Shown here piece by piece: positions 26,001 to 37,760 of a stretch of 64,000 nt of DNA. Each line of letters opens with the position of its first letter. The first letter of the stretch is position 1. The notes beneath the pieces are model-generated. The model had not been told where the DNA came from, searched no databases, and worked only from the letters and a program-made list of their open reading frames with translations. The position numbers and the translations under genes were made by a program. Source of the stretch: Siphonodentalium dalli (Eukaryota > Mollusca > Scaphopoda > Gadilida > Siphonodentaliidae). The stretch covers positions 267,649,426 to 267,713,425 of the forward strand of contig CP136063.1 of the NCBI GenBank assembly GCA_032622095.1, in the 5' to 3' direction.

Positions 26001-27889
26001 TGAACACATTTTTTTCATTCATGGGCAATTCTGAAAAAATGTAGGGTGTTACAATTATTCCGCGAAAAAGCGGGCTATCGCTTTAGGTTACACTGGTGTA
26101 AATAAGGTTCGGAGAGACCTCTAGCGGATGCGGGAGGAATATATAGGAGAGAATAAAATAGACACTGGGCCCTGATTGGTCAATAGCCTTGTGTGCTTTT
26201 TGCATAAAAAAATCATCACACCTCTTCCCTATGATTTCCCATAGGTAAGATAGCCATTGGCACAGGAATTAACCCTTTGTAGTGAAGTTTGAATTTGTTG
26301 GTGTGGTCTAAAATATGACAGTATTTTTTTATGCGGATCTGACACTAGTTACGAAAACACAAGATTTAAAGGCGAATTCCCTGCTAGACAGATATGATTT
26401 TTTTGTGTAAAAAGTTTCCCGAAATGTCAATTTTTCAGATTAAAAAAAAAAATTGGACCCATGGTTCATATAGCCAACAGCATACGCTAAAACGTTAGCA
26501 CTGAGGCCTATGGAAAACATTTACACCAGTGTAACCTAAAGGGAAAAATGAACTTTTTGGCATTTTTGATTCCTGGGAGTCACTTTAAAGTATTTTAATG
26601 CATTTTTCACAGCCTGGTCTTTCAGTCCAATGAATCTCCCATGCATGGTGTGGCTATTCTTGCTGCTGATGTCTTCTTTCACTTCCATCGGCCAAAAAAA
26701 TGGTATGATTTTTCATAAAAAATGCCAATTTTTCAAGGTATTTTCAAAAAAATTCAAGGTGGTAATTGTCACATGATAATGCAAATTACCCATTACATGA
26801 GCATGTCAATGACACACATACCAATTGTTATAAGAAGCTAATCTAACAAGTATTTTGGATTTTATAGCCAGTGATATACAGATATATATAATAAAAGTGT
26901 CTCATTTTCACTGGTGGGTATGGCCATTTGAAGGTTAATAGCACTAAAACTTGGACACATTTAAGAAAATGCTTCAGCATTTCAAAGAGAGCATATCTTT
27001 GTTCAACTAATTCAATATACACCCACATCCAGTTATCTTGGATCACCCTTGCAGACCTGAAAATGTCATATTTTAGTCTTCCATGTGCTGATAAAGTCAT
27101 GTGCTTGATGCTCAGCTGATCAGATCTGGACTCAATGACCTCACATCACCAGAAGTTCTCTCATGGAAAGGATCTTGTACAGTCTTCCATAGCTGATCCA
27201 AGTTTGCAACACCAGACCCCAAAAACTGTGTGAAAATGGGGCCTGAATATGACTTGTGGTGGAAAAATGTGCTTTTTTGATGAATAATGTGTTACAGAGA
27301 GTGGGGTTAAATTGTGTGTGATAAATAAAGAACCACAGAAGTGATATTATTTTTGAACACATTTTTTTCATTCATGGGCAATTCTGAAAAAATGTAGGGT
27401 GTTACAATTATTCCGCGAAAAAGCGGGCTATCGCTTTAGGTTACACTGGTGTAAATAAGGTTCGGAGAGACCTCTAGCGGATGCGGGAGGAATATATAGG
27501 AGAGAATAAAATAGACACTGGGCCCTGATTGGTCAATAGCCTTGTGTGCTTTTTGCATAAAAAAATCATCACACCTCTTCCCTATGATTTCCCATAGGTA
27601 AGATAGCCATTGGCACAGGAATTAACCCTTTGTAGTGAAGTTTGAATTTGTTGGTGTGGTCTAAAATATGACAGTATTTTTTTATGCGGATCTGACACTA
27701 GTTACGAAAACACAAGATTTAAAGGCGAATTCCCTGCTAGACAGATATGATTTTTTTGTGTAAAAAGTTTCCCGAAATGTCAATTTTTCAGATTAAAAAA
27801 AAAAATTGGACCCATGGTTCATATAGCCAACAGCATACGCTAAAACGTTAGCACTGAGGCCTATGGAAAACATTTACACCAGTGTAACC
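17090..27889. repeat. Higher-order repeat: three tandem 3601-bp blocks (A-A-B-A-B)
   Basis: Blocks 17090-20690, 20691-24291 and 24292-27889 each contain A, A, B, A, B in that order. The preceding part (13493-17089) is B, A, A, A, B and does not follow the block pattern. The higher-order period shows amplification of multi-unit segments after B was already interspersed among A. Confidence 0.9.
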
Positions 27890-27893
27890 TATA

Positions 27894-28871
27894 TCGTATA
27901 TGTTGCGTAGAAGCTGAAAAGGTTGGTTGATTTTGAAAAGTGGCGCAGCCAGTTTGAATATGTCGACCGTTATGATTGGTTTGTCGGAAAAACATTGTCC
28001 AGTCTTCACACTGACCATGCATGCCAAATTTGATGCTTGTATCGCAGAGCGAACGATTCTGTTATATATATTATTAGCAATCCCTTACCTAAGACTATTT
28101 CTGATTGGGCAAAAGCCGCCACGTGATAATCCGCGAAAAAGTAATATTGGACTCCCGAATGTCATATTGGACTCCCAAGTGTGCAATATGCGTTTTTTTA
28201 TTGGAACTCTGTGACGTCACGAATTAACTCTATTGCGAAATGAATCGGTGAAATTGTGATGCGCCACACTGGTGGATTTAGCAGACGTTTCACTTCAGCA
28301 TTGATTTCTTGTTTTTTCATTTCCGTGTTTACTGTTACAAATCTTGCTTTCTGATGATCAAATACAGGCTTTTATAGAGAATTAAGTGCCGACAAATACA
28401 AAAATAACCACAACAGTTTTATTTCAAAAATTTGGATAAACATGCAAATGGGTAATAAAAATGACTCGTCCAATATGACTTTTCACCACAACCTGGACTA
28501 GTACAAGAAAAACACGCAGTGTACACAACATTGTATAATAACTTTATATTAGTTGACACTTAGCCGACCTACTATAGGCAGAGTAACTCGCAGAAATTGA
28601 TGAACAGTGGTGCAAATATCAACAATGCATATTTCTTTGTGGTTACTTAGTTATTTCCACGCCATGGTTAGTTTGAACCAAGTATCCTTCCATGAAAATA
28701 TTAGTCACATAGTATTTCCCGTGTAGAACCGGTTAAATGGGGAGATAACCGACTCAATCAAGATATAACACAAACAAATAAAAAATCGCGGGTTTCGGGA
28801 CCACATATGATGAGTGGAATGGAAAAATTAATCGAATTATCACCTAGCTGACTCAATCACTGAGTCACCGA
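27894..28871. other. Unassigned sequence right of the array
   Basis: A 95-codon open frame at 27927-28214 (plus) is not recognised and shows no domain. A short direct repeat ATATTGGACTCCC occurs twice near 28145-28180. A TGACGTCA palindrome is at about 28212. Nothing else supported. Confidence 0.35.
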
Positions 28872-29031
28872 TTTTTTTTAGGCCAACGCATTCTCTTATA
28901 TATGCTAGTCGACCATTCTTACATTCTTTAACAATTTTATAATTTTGAATGTGTTAAGCCAATGCATTCTCTTATATATGCGAGGCGACCTATGGTCGAC
29001 TCGCATATATAAGAGAATGCATTGGCACAGG
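28872..29031. mobile_element. Truncated hairpin cassette without terminal repeats
   Basis: The right-hand hairpin (28958-29026) with its GGCACAGGG edge is intact. The left hairpin is reduced to one arm (from GGCCAACGCATTC to GTCGACCAT) joined directly to the AT spacer; the second arm is deleted. Neither a CCCTTT nor a TGTGACC terminal repeat is visible, so this is a remnant. Confidence 0.75.
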
Positions 29032-29334
29032 GAATAACCGGCAATTTTTATTTTTAATCATAAGGAACCGTAAAATCAATAGAGTAAACAGTTCTATGTC
29101 ATTTTTTGAGCTGGTGACTTGTTTGTGAAGTTAAAATACACAGCATAATGACAATTAACTTACAAACTTGGGCAATTGTATTGACATAATTCACTGTAAC
29201 TATAGTCATCCAGTCAGTTGTAATCAGCCATCTTATAATTTCCTTGACGTTGGGTATATTTATAATCAGCACGTCCGTGACACTATTGCGGTTATTATCA
29301 TGATGGTGTTGTACTCTTCAAGTTCAACACCCAT

Positions 29335-29710
29335 TTAACCCTTTACCCAACAGAACGGCCCTGTGCCAATGCATTCTCTTATATATGCGAGTCGACCATA
29401 GGTCGCCTCGCATATATAAGAGAATGCATTGGCTTAACACATTAAAAATTATAAAATTGTTAAAGAATGTAAGAAAAAATGGCCAATGGCCAATGCATTC
29501 TCTTATATATGCGAGGCGACCTATGGTCGACCCGCATATATAAGAGAATGCATTGGCACAGGGCATAACTGTAACCATCACAATGTGGTCAATGAGCCGG
29601 TTCCAATGATATCCATATTTGTATGGTTTTATTGAGACAGACCCAAGATATTTTAGGCTGTTGAAGCTTTATTTGGTCGGTTTTGGCCGGTTTGTTGGGT
29701 AACGGGTTAA
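29335..29710 (-). mobile_element. Hairpin-cassette MITE, CCCTTTACCCAACA/TTAA type, copy 3
   Basis: TTAA at 29335-29338 and 29707-29710; termini CCCTTTACCCAACAGAACGG and GTTGGGTAACGGG. Hairpins at 29365-29433 and 29489-29557, the latter preceded by a small duplication (GGCCAATGGCCAATGC). Its right TTAA also serves as the left TTAA of the next element. Confidence 0.9.
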
Positions 29711-30232
29711 AGGTAGATCATGCCATGAATCTCTACTCTGGCTAACGCACGTAGAGATCATATTCCACCAGTACAAAACCTGGGAACTTTTTGAAGTTTT
29801 GACAGGGAACCTTATACAGTCGAAAATATAACGCGGGGAATATTTGTCTTAGTTATTATCTGTTCCTTAATAATGTAATTCACTGTAGGTGAAGGTCCTA
29901 ACTCGAACTTTCACGATTTAATTGACTTTGTGAGCGATTTTGCTTCGCGTCGCTTACTATTATGGAATATCTCCTGGGTAATAAATTCAATGTTTTTTTG
30001 CGATATCGGCTCACAAGAGTCACGGAAAAGAATGCAATTTATAGAGTCGGGAACTTCGTAAAGTACATTATTAAGGAACAGGTAATAACTAAGAAATATA
30101 TTCCCCGCTCATTGTTTCGACATTATAAGGTTCCCTGTCAAAACTTCCAAAAGTTCCAAGGTTTTGTACTGGTGGAATATGATCTCTACGGGCGTTAGAC
30201 AGAGTAGAGATTTATGGCATGATCTAATTTAA
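29707..30232. mobile_element. TTAA-flanked element with ~170-bp inverted ends
   Basis: Arms 29711-29886 and 30062-30228 are about 90 percent matched inverted repeats, starting with a TAGATCATGCC core. TTAA lies at both edges (29707-29710 and 30229-30232). The ~175-bp centre contains 'gcgattttgcttcgcgtcgc'. A 78-codon frame crosses the right arm and is not recognised. Long inverted ends with TTAA targets occur in several DNA transposon groups. Confidence 0.75.
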
Positions 30233-30589
30233 AGGGACCAAAGGCAATCACAGTGGCTAAATGTGCCGAAAATATGAAAGTCTGTAAAAACATTACCACC
30301 ATATGAAAGAAGAACTTGGAGAAATAAATCAACTTTGTTCTTATATTCAGTATATTCAGTATATTCAGTTCTCCAATACTAGTAACGAAATTTCGCGAGA
30401 AGAAGCCATTGTTATGTAAACAAAATTGTAATAGTGATTTATCAACAAACATCGCTAATGATGTATATATAATAAGTTCAAATACTTTGTTTAAATTTGA
30501 TTTCAGAATATTTTCCAATGCTTTGACATTTTACAATGTTTACCGTATCGTTTTTATTAAATTTGGCTTTCGAATCCCTTTAACTATTT
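30233..30589. other. Unassigned sequence with a short TATTCAG tandem
   Basis: Three tandem copies of a 10-bp TATATTCAGT unit at about 30347-30370. A 107-codon minus frame spans the stretch but has no recognisable domain. Confidence 0.35.
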
Positions 30590-31836
30590 CTATGCTAAAG
30601 CATTATTGATGAGTAGAATGAAAGAGTGCAGCTAAAGGTCGCTTGTTGACTTATTATTACGCGCTCTCCGCGTGTATACTGATGTAGAGATTATTGTTTC
30701 GCCTGGGCGCATGGGTGTTTTATTTATAGAATGGGAATTTTTGGGAGGATTAAAAGTCGAACTGCGACCGGAGACCGAGTCCGGTAAAAGGTGTAGTTGG
30801 GAATTTCAATTTCGTTTATTGTCGTTAACATAGTAATGTTGATTTTTGGTTTGTGATAAGCTATGCCAATTACAAATAAAAGAAATGAAAAAGATAATTT
30901 GTAGGTCTTATATTTCAACTTTTATAGATATGTTTCGTTCTGCAACCCACTGGGGATTGTGGTCGGAGACGACCGAGTCGCCGCCGGTTCGTTAATTAGT
31001 TGCTGGTTGTTATTGTTATTTTAACGGAATTCTGAGTTGGTCATTCGCAAAACCAATGTATTTTATATTCTATAATTACAACCAAGGGTATTTAATATAT
31101 GATCTTGAGCTCGTTACCATTTTCTTGTATGAACATGTCCTTCAATAAATAGGGCTCCTTCTGCACTTTTATTACCCGTCGTCTGCTTGTATCACCTGTA
31201 TATATATCCATCAAAAATCAATAATAGACCATTCCAATGCATACTTTCGTAACTGAGTGGGAGAATAATTTAGTACAGAAAGGGTTATAACCACACGGGG
31301 GCTTGGAGCCCCAACTTACCGCCATAGCAGGCTCTAAAGTACAATTATTATTTTTTACAAAATTGTCCTGGAGCCGACCCCGGATACATCTTTGAAGATC
31401 AGGTGACCCTGATTTTCCATCTCAAGATAATTCAGTTATAATTCATATCAGAAGCTACCCGGGCGTAAATCTGAACATCATATGTCTGTTAGCTATATAC
31501 TTTATTAATAGTCGATGCCAGCTTCCTGAATCCTGAATGCGACCACGTAGAAGACGCAATGTGATTCGTCTATATATGGCGCAGGGCTATAGACACGTAG
31601 CACTGACAAACAAAGACGTTTATTTCCATTCATTTTAATTATGCAAGCAACAGACACACGAATCTCCCGAACGTTAATCGATTCGGAGGAAATTAAAACA
31701 TAGCTGATTTCCTGGACATTAATAAAAACTATTACGCATTCATGATGCTCCAAATTAAGCTAGTGCGATTTTATATCAATCTTTATCCCTATACACGCGT
31801 GAACTTTTATCGGGAAAATGGCGAACCAGTTGTTTT
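30590..31836. repeat. Dispersed repeat family F/G, copy 1
   Basis: From TATGCTAAAGCATTATTGAT to GGCGAACCAGTTGTTT this matches a second copy at 44331-46704 in the same order. Landmarks are TAGGGCTCCTTCTGCAC, ACTGAGTGGGAGAAT, a GGGGGCTTGGAGCCCC stem and GCTTCCTGAATCCTGAATG. About 470 bp at 30658-31128 is absent from copy 2 and could be an insertion here. A minus-strand frame beginning MEHHE is shared by both copies but differs at many amino acids, so it is probably not under selection. Shorter fragments occur near 49720-49880 and 54590-54660. Confidence 0.7.
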
Positions 31837-32921
31837 TCGCTGCTAAATGACGTTATGGCGTCATGTGCTGGGCTGTTGACTTTGTTGCCATTTTCCAGTG
31901 GAAAAATGTAACGGGAATATCACAAGAACCATAAAACTGACTCAGTTGAAATGCTATTATCGTTCACAATAGTGGAACATCATACAATATTTTAAACTTC
32001 GAGATACAGTTATTCCGAGTTCCAGTTATGAATAATGGCCTACTGCTAGTGTGCTGAATTATATATAGGTCTGCAGTACCTACGGACCATATACACGCTG
32101 GTCATCCTATAATATCCGCTGCGGGCAAATATTGAGTAAACCCCGTTGCGGACACGAGTGAAGAGTACAGATAGGTTTGTTTTGAGGGAAATTTTGTCGT
32201 TAATTGTTTTTCTTCGGACACAAGTCCGGATCCACGAGGTGCTTGATGAATCCATCTTCAACGAAATACATGTCAACATTTCGATGAATAAAGCTCCATA
32301 CAATGACGAAATGCTCGATGAATTGTGAGAATAAGCCTCCATTTTTCAAATCTGTGTGTTTTCAGCTCCAGGATGAGTGCGTGGTGATAATTTGGACATC
32401 GTTGTCAACGTTACATTGTTATAAGTTTAGTTTTGGAAACTGAATCTACATTCAAATTGGAATTTGCTGCGTTTAAGTAGGAAAATATTGACAATTGCAT
32501 GTGATACTCCACGGTGGTCTGAGTTGGTATCCAACAAGATATGTATCATAATAATTATTCCTTGCAACATAAAGATATCAAGGTACCAAATCGCAGAAAA
32601 CTCGATTGTTGTCATGCACACAACTCACGTCAGCATCACGAGTGAAGTGGGTTCTTATTAAATATCCTAGTGTCATTCAAATTTATATCCTATTTATCGA
32701 GTACATAGTCTCAACTTCCTATTATAATGGATATCGTATTATATTATAACATTTCCTCGAACTCGCCTATCTGTAGCTGACCAAGCGATATTGCATTATT
32801 CGCATTCCCAGTTGCGGCGACAATCCTTATCTTGACGATATTCAGTATCTGGTAAAGTTTATCGGGTCCATGGAATCGATCAGAATTCCAAGTGCACGAT
32901 CGACCGGGGGCGAGTGACGCC
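31837..32921. other. Unassigned sequence
   Basis: A 98-codon minus frame (32046-32342) and a 60-codon plus frame overlap but neither is recognisable. No repeats or elements seen. Confidence 0.35.
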
Positions 32922-33311
32922 TTAACCCTTTACCCAACAGAAGGGCCCTGTGCCAATGCATTCTCTTATATATGCGAGTCGACCATAGGTCGCCTCGCAT
33001 ATATAAGAGAATGCATTGGCTTAACACATTAAAAATTATAAAATTGTTAAAGAATGTAAGAAAAAATGGTAAAAAAAGATTTTTTTTAGGCCAATGCATT
33101 CTCTTATATATGCGAGGCGACCTATGGTCGACTCGCATATATAAGAGAATGCATTGGCACAGGTCATATCTGTAACTATCACAATGTGGTCAAGGAGCCG
33201 GTTTCAATGATATCCATATTTGTATGGTTCTATTGAGACAGACCGAAGATATTTTAGGCTGTTGAAGCTTTATTTGGCCGGTTTTGGCCGGTTTGTTGGG
33301 TAAAGGGTTAA
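32922..33311 (-). mobile_element. Hairpin-cassette MITE, CCCTTTACCCAACA/TTAA type, copy 4
   Basis: TTAA at 32922-32925 and 33308-33311, with perfect CCCTTTACCCAACA termini at both ends. Hairpins at 32952-33020 and 33090-33158. The subterminal block GGCCGGTTTTGGCCGG lies on the right. One of the best preserved copies of this type. Confidence 0.92.
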
Positions 33312-35176
33312 TTCAACACATCTGTGTGTTCCTCAGGCATGCGATATTGTGTATCAGATTCCCTTCACAGTGAGCTATAATTCGTTACGCACACGCATGG
33401 GCAATGGAGCCCACAGTTTAACAATTTGAAGTTTGACGATATGCATAATTATGACACCACATTACCATGCTCAAGAAAATCAGTGTACATTCAATTCGTG
33501 TACAATATTAAATGTGACGGAGAACATGTCAGGATCATCTCATCTCCATCATAATTTTCACATGCAGAGAAACATAAAATTGTTGATATATATATGAGTC
33601 AATATCAATTTTGGTCAAAATTACAGATATGCCACATGGCATTTTTTTAGTTCCGATAATGGAGAAAGTTGTTATCATTTCGAGATATATAGCTATTGAA
33701 CTGGAAGAAACGACTGAAGTTCGAGCTTAAACATCCAGCACTGATATTTTATGATGCTATGAATGGTGGATGTCTGGAAATTATGTCTCTTCTGTAACAG
33801 TATTGTCATCTGGTATATCATTTTTCAGAATAGAGATATTGGAGTACTTTTTGATCCGAATTGAGTATTGACCGATAATGCATAGATCGAGATAACATTT
33901 ACCCTTTGTATAGCTGGTTTTCAATGGGGGCCACAATGGAACACATTTTTCTCAGAAAAATTTAATTTCAACACAACATTAAACTTTATTAAATCAAGAT
34001 AATCAAATGTCACACACTTTCTAACATAATATTGAATTGGACACTCCTTGTCCACCAAATATTGAACAAAACTGGAATTGAAATATATAACGTTTCATTT
34101 ATAGATGAAAATATAATATGTGTTACACGACGGACTTCAGCGCAACACGAAAGACACATATTTGCTACGGGGTGGACAATATCTGATAAATTTCGGTATA
34201 AAAGCCATGTCGAAATCCAGAGTTACGAAATATGCTAACAAGATGATAAAACCTGTTATTCATAAAGAAAATACAGCGACGAACTACACAATCAGGATAT
34301 CTGACGTTTGGTATACGATGTAGGAATAGGCTATTTTACAGTAAGGACCACAACGTTACACAACTGACACAGTCATATGCGAAATGTCATTTGTATACAT
34401 ATAGGTATCATAATCATGTACTGGCATCAGTGTAAATTCAATATTATGGCGATTCTCGCACGAATTCATGTCCCAAATACTTAATGATGTTTTCTGACGC
34501 GTATTTCTATATCAATATATGATGTGCGTTACAGTAAAGATTACACGATTGACAAAAAAAGGCGCATAGCATATATACAGGCTATTATATAAAACGAGGT
34601 TCAATTTGTGGAATTTCTTTTCATAATAAATGCCCCACTGTTTTTACATATTTAGTACACATATGGTATAACGAATATTGTTAACTGAACACCATCGTGT
34701 CTTGTGCTATAGTAAATAAATTGTCGTTACACGATAGACATTGGTTATAGTCGGGTGAACACTCTATCCCTTGCTTTATCAGATGAAATAATATGAACGT
34801 ATACACTAACATTCGTTTGAGTTTAAATATAATACAACTATGTGGTGAAGAGGTGCCCGCGTACTTGACAATATGTAACGATAAAGAATATTGTGTGTAG
34901 GTTAAACTATTGTGATAGATTCGAGTAACGTACGACATGGATATGCTATTATATGGGATTATCTGGATACATGTAAATTAGCACACATTGTATATTTGAA
35001 TCCCTTTCGTATATACCTGTCTCGTTTAGCTTTGTGCTCGGTTGAGATAAATTAAAACAAGTGCATGTCCGTGTTTCATAAATATAAGTACATGTTCCTG
35101 GTGTTAGATAAGCTATCCCGATGCACGTTGCTCGAATTCATCATTACAAGCATGAATTCCACCTTCATTATATATG
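33312..35176. other. AT-rich region, no gene recognised
   Basis: Short frames of up to 85 codons exist on both strands without recognisable motifs. The words GTTACACGA and TTACACGATAGACAT recur (34122, 34520, 34727) and resemble words of the diverged repeat at 37.4-40.3 kb, so part of this stretch may be an older piece of it. Confidence 0.35.
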
Positions 35177-35217
35177 CACAGGTCCCCAGAACAAAATTTT
35201 TGTTCTGGGGACCTGTG
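35177..35217. repeat. 41-bp near-perfect palindrome
   Basis: CACAGGTCCCCAGAACAAAA followed, after one central base, by its exact inverse complement. The 20-bp stem has essentially no loop. It lies 56 bp beyond the stop codon of the minus-strand gene, inside its likely 3' untranslated region. It could form a cruciform or RNA stem-loop; function unknown. Confidence 0.85.
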
Positions 35218-35272
35218 ATTATATTCACAAATATAAAAAAAGTATATTAGTGAGGTGAAGTAATGATGACTT

Positions 35273-37028
35273 TTAAAACAGTTTACTCATCGCCGAGTCC
35301 CACGTACATTCCCCAGCAGCGAAATGTGAATGAGACCCCTCGATCAGTTGTGGATCTGGAATAAACGAGATCACTTCATCATAATTATACCAAGAAATGT
35401 CATCACATTTTTTCGGCCAGCAAAAGCAGATAGAATATTTAACGCCAACACGCTTCATGCATTTAACAAGCAATTCACGCTCAGACATTTCTTCTACAAT
35501 ACCAGGGTATATGGATTTCAACCAGTACGTACTTATTCACACCAGGAATCATGCTATCTGCCTTTCCATTCGCACAACACTCACTCATCGGACCTCCCTC
35601 TACAACCACGCCTCTACCTTTCTCAGCCTTCATATCCTCACATATCTCCCCATCTCCAAAAACTACACCCGCATCCTGCACGCCGCATTCATTAACCATG
35701 CTACCACCTTGCTCAGCCACCGTCTTCTTACATATCTGCTCGCCCCGTATTTCCGCGGCAACCTCTACATGTGAACCTTGGTGCATGCTCGACTCATAAT
35801 TCTTGCAATAATCGTATTCAACCCAGCTTCCACCAACTATGTCATCATCAACAACAGTTACAGTCACATCGACGCGCACACCACTCTGTTCACAACTTTC
35901 ACTGACCACGCTACCTTGCTCGACCTCCACCTCCTCACATATCTCCTCACCACCCACAACCACTTCCGCTGCAACATCAAACTCAAACGCGCTAATCTCG
36001 CTACCAACTGGATCTGCCTCCGCAATCGTGCATATCTCCTCACCCTCAACCTCACATATCTCCTCACCACCCACAACCACTTCCGCTGCAACATCAAACT
36101 CAAACGCGCTAATCTCGCTACCAACTGGATCTGCCTCCGCAATCGTGCATATCTCCTCACCCTCAACGACCACATCGCTCGACTCACAACATGCATTAAC
36201 CACGCTACCACATTCCTCAACCTCCATCTCCTCACATATCTCCTCACATATCTCCCGACTCCCCACAACCGCATCTAACAGCACTCCAATCGACTCACAA
36301 CATTCATTAACCACGCTACCACCTTGTTCAACCACTATCTCCTTACATATCTCCTCGCATATCTCCCGATCCCTCACAGCCACATCTACCAGCACACCAC
36401 TCGACTCACAACATTCATTAACCACGCTACCTCGTTCCTCAACCTCCATCTTCTCACCCCCAATCCCCACATCTACCAGCACACCGCTCGACTCACAACA
36501 TTCATTAACCACGCTAACACCTTGTTCAACCACTATCTCCTCACATGTCTCCTCGCATATCTCCTGATCTCTCACAACCGCATCTAACAGCACACCACTC
36601 GACTCACAACATTCATTAACCACGCTACCACCTTGTTCAACCACTATCTCCTCACATATCTCCTCACATATCTCCCGATCCCTCACAGCCACATCTACCA
36701 GCACACCATTCGACTCACAACATTCATTAACCACGCTACCTCGTTCCTCAACCTCCATCTTCTCACCCTCAATCCCCACATCTACCAGCACACCGCTCGA
36801 CTCACAACATTCATTAACCACGCTACCACCTTGCTCAACCTCTTCGCGTATCTCCTCTCCCCTTGCAATCCTACTTCCATCACACATGCCTTCACCTCTC
36901 ACATTACTTGTTCTCTTTACACACCGTTTCACATTCCTCCGAGCCACAATACGTTTTTCGAATTTCTTTGCAACTTGCACAACTACATTCTCGGCAACTT
37001 TGTCGCTCTCATCAATCACATAACCGAC
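35273..37028 (-). CDS. Cys/Glu-rich tandem-repeat protein, terminal exon with apparent frameshift
   Basis: A frame of over 500 codons stays open from 37028 down to about 35481. There is no early ATG; the frame opens right after TTTTTAAG (AG at 37029-37028), a plausible splice acceptor, so this looks like a last exon. The first in-frame Met is at 36887. The product has a basic N-terminus (ARRNVKRCVKR), then about seven repeats of a SVVNECCESSGVLVDV core with REICEEICEEIV linkers, then a perfect 39-residue duplication. At about 35508-35522 the frame ends (VLVEIHIPWYCRRNV) while the next frame carries on SIYPGIVEEM...LLVKCMKRVG...WPKKCDD..WYNYDEV to a TAA at 35273-35275. That C-terminal pattern (VLVE, YPG, WP, WY) resembles a module I associate with animal and transposon proteins. 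Cytosolic or nuclear; function unknown. Confidence 0.55.
35931..36850 (-). repeat. In-frame coding tandem repeats (117-bp pair and ~86/111-bp alternating units)
   Basis: Two perfect 117-bp copies adjoin at 35932-36048 and 36049-36165 (39 codons each). Further 5' in the gene, the word CGACTCACAACATTCATTAA recurs at 36290, 36404, 36490, 36599, 36713 and 36799, with spacings 114, 86, 109, 114 and 86, which shows a ~309-bp higher-order duplication. Copy number changes in whole codons keep the frame open. Confidence 0.85.
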
Positions 37029-37031
37029 TTA

Positions 37032-37760
37032 AAAACCGAATCAATAAGTCGCGAATGGTGTTACTCTCATTCTCTTGTATTATATCGACTTCAGTACATG
37101 TACACGGCTCTCCGTATATACGGTATACGGAAACAATGCGGACTATCTGAATACCATTATGTTACGCCTAATGTAATCAGTGATTTGTCAGCATTGATAA
37201 ATATATGGACCAATATCATGTCGGCGAAATACTCCAGCAAACCGTGCACGCGGGGTACTATTTCTGAAGTCTATGCTTACGATTTAATGAGCATTATGTT
37301 CTATTATATGACAAACCCGCCAAAATCCTATGAAATTATGTCGTGAATTTTGAATTGACTCAACTCGGATGTAAATGGCAATAGTGTATTGTTTCTGTGA
37401 CAGTTTTGTCATCGAATCTTCAAAATAAATATAATATATTTAGACTAATACCTCACACGCGTACTGTGCAACATATAGTTGTCCTTCGTGTAACGTATTT
37501 GACGTAACAGCTGTCCTTTACAGATGTCCTTTACACCATGCCTATGACCTAACTTGAATCACCTTTATTGGCACTGTACTGTGTAAACATATATATTGTT
37601 GATCAGTTATGTCTTTGCTACATCGTTACAAAATTCATTACTATATGGGACAATATGTTGTAACACTTTACAAGAACATGTCCTTCCAATAACACTGGCT
37701 GTATTTCGGTAACAACCACTCAAGTTGTGTTCGATCGTGCACAAAATGAACACACACGAC
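37032..37760. other. Putative intron/upstream region and diverged repeat
   Basis: If the minus-strand gene is spliced, its intron would lie here. A plus-strand frame runs through to 37346 (ending at a TGA after YEIMS) but is mostly the antisense of the repeat gene. The tail at 37660-37750 (CAAGAACATGTCC, ATTTCGGTAAC, GTTCGATCGTGCAC) matches 40055-40130, so the long-period repeat begins before the inserted PIF-like element. Confidence 0.4.

Larger units (their letters stand above)
13489..27893. repeat. 14.4-kb composite array of 895-bp (A) and 458-bp (B) units
   Basis: Unit order is B AAA B AA B A B AA B A B AA B A B: 12 A and 8 B copies, apparently identical to each other. A copies start at 13947, 14842, 15737, 17090, 17985, 19338, 20691, 21586, 22939, 24292, 25187 and 26540. 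B copies lie at 13493, 16632, 18880, 20233, 22481, 23834, 26082 and 27435 (start). The outer edges are the terminal repeat of the first and last B, each next to TATA (13489-13492 and 27890-27893), as if the whole block were one insertion. Short frames in A recur 12 times but have no recognisable protein. Confidence 0.95.

Noticed and set aside
14250-27371. Twelve copies of 85-, 76- and 63-codon frames in the A units
   Set aside because: They recur only because the units are identical. Opposite-strand frames overlap and none shows a recognisable domain or coding signature.
35330-37346. Plus-strand Ser/Thr/His-rich frames opposite the repeat gene
   Set aside because: They are antisense images of the minus-strand tandem repeats; the minus frame has a recognisable C-terminal module and a splice-acceptor-like start.
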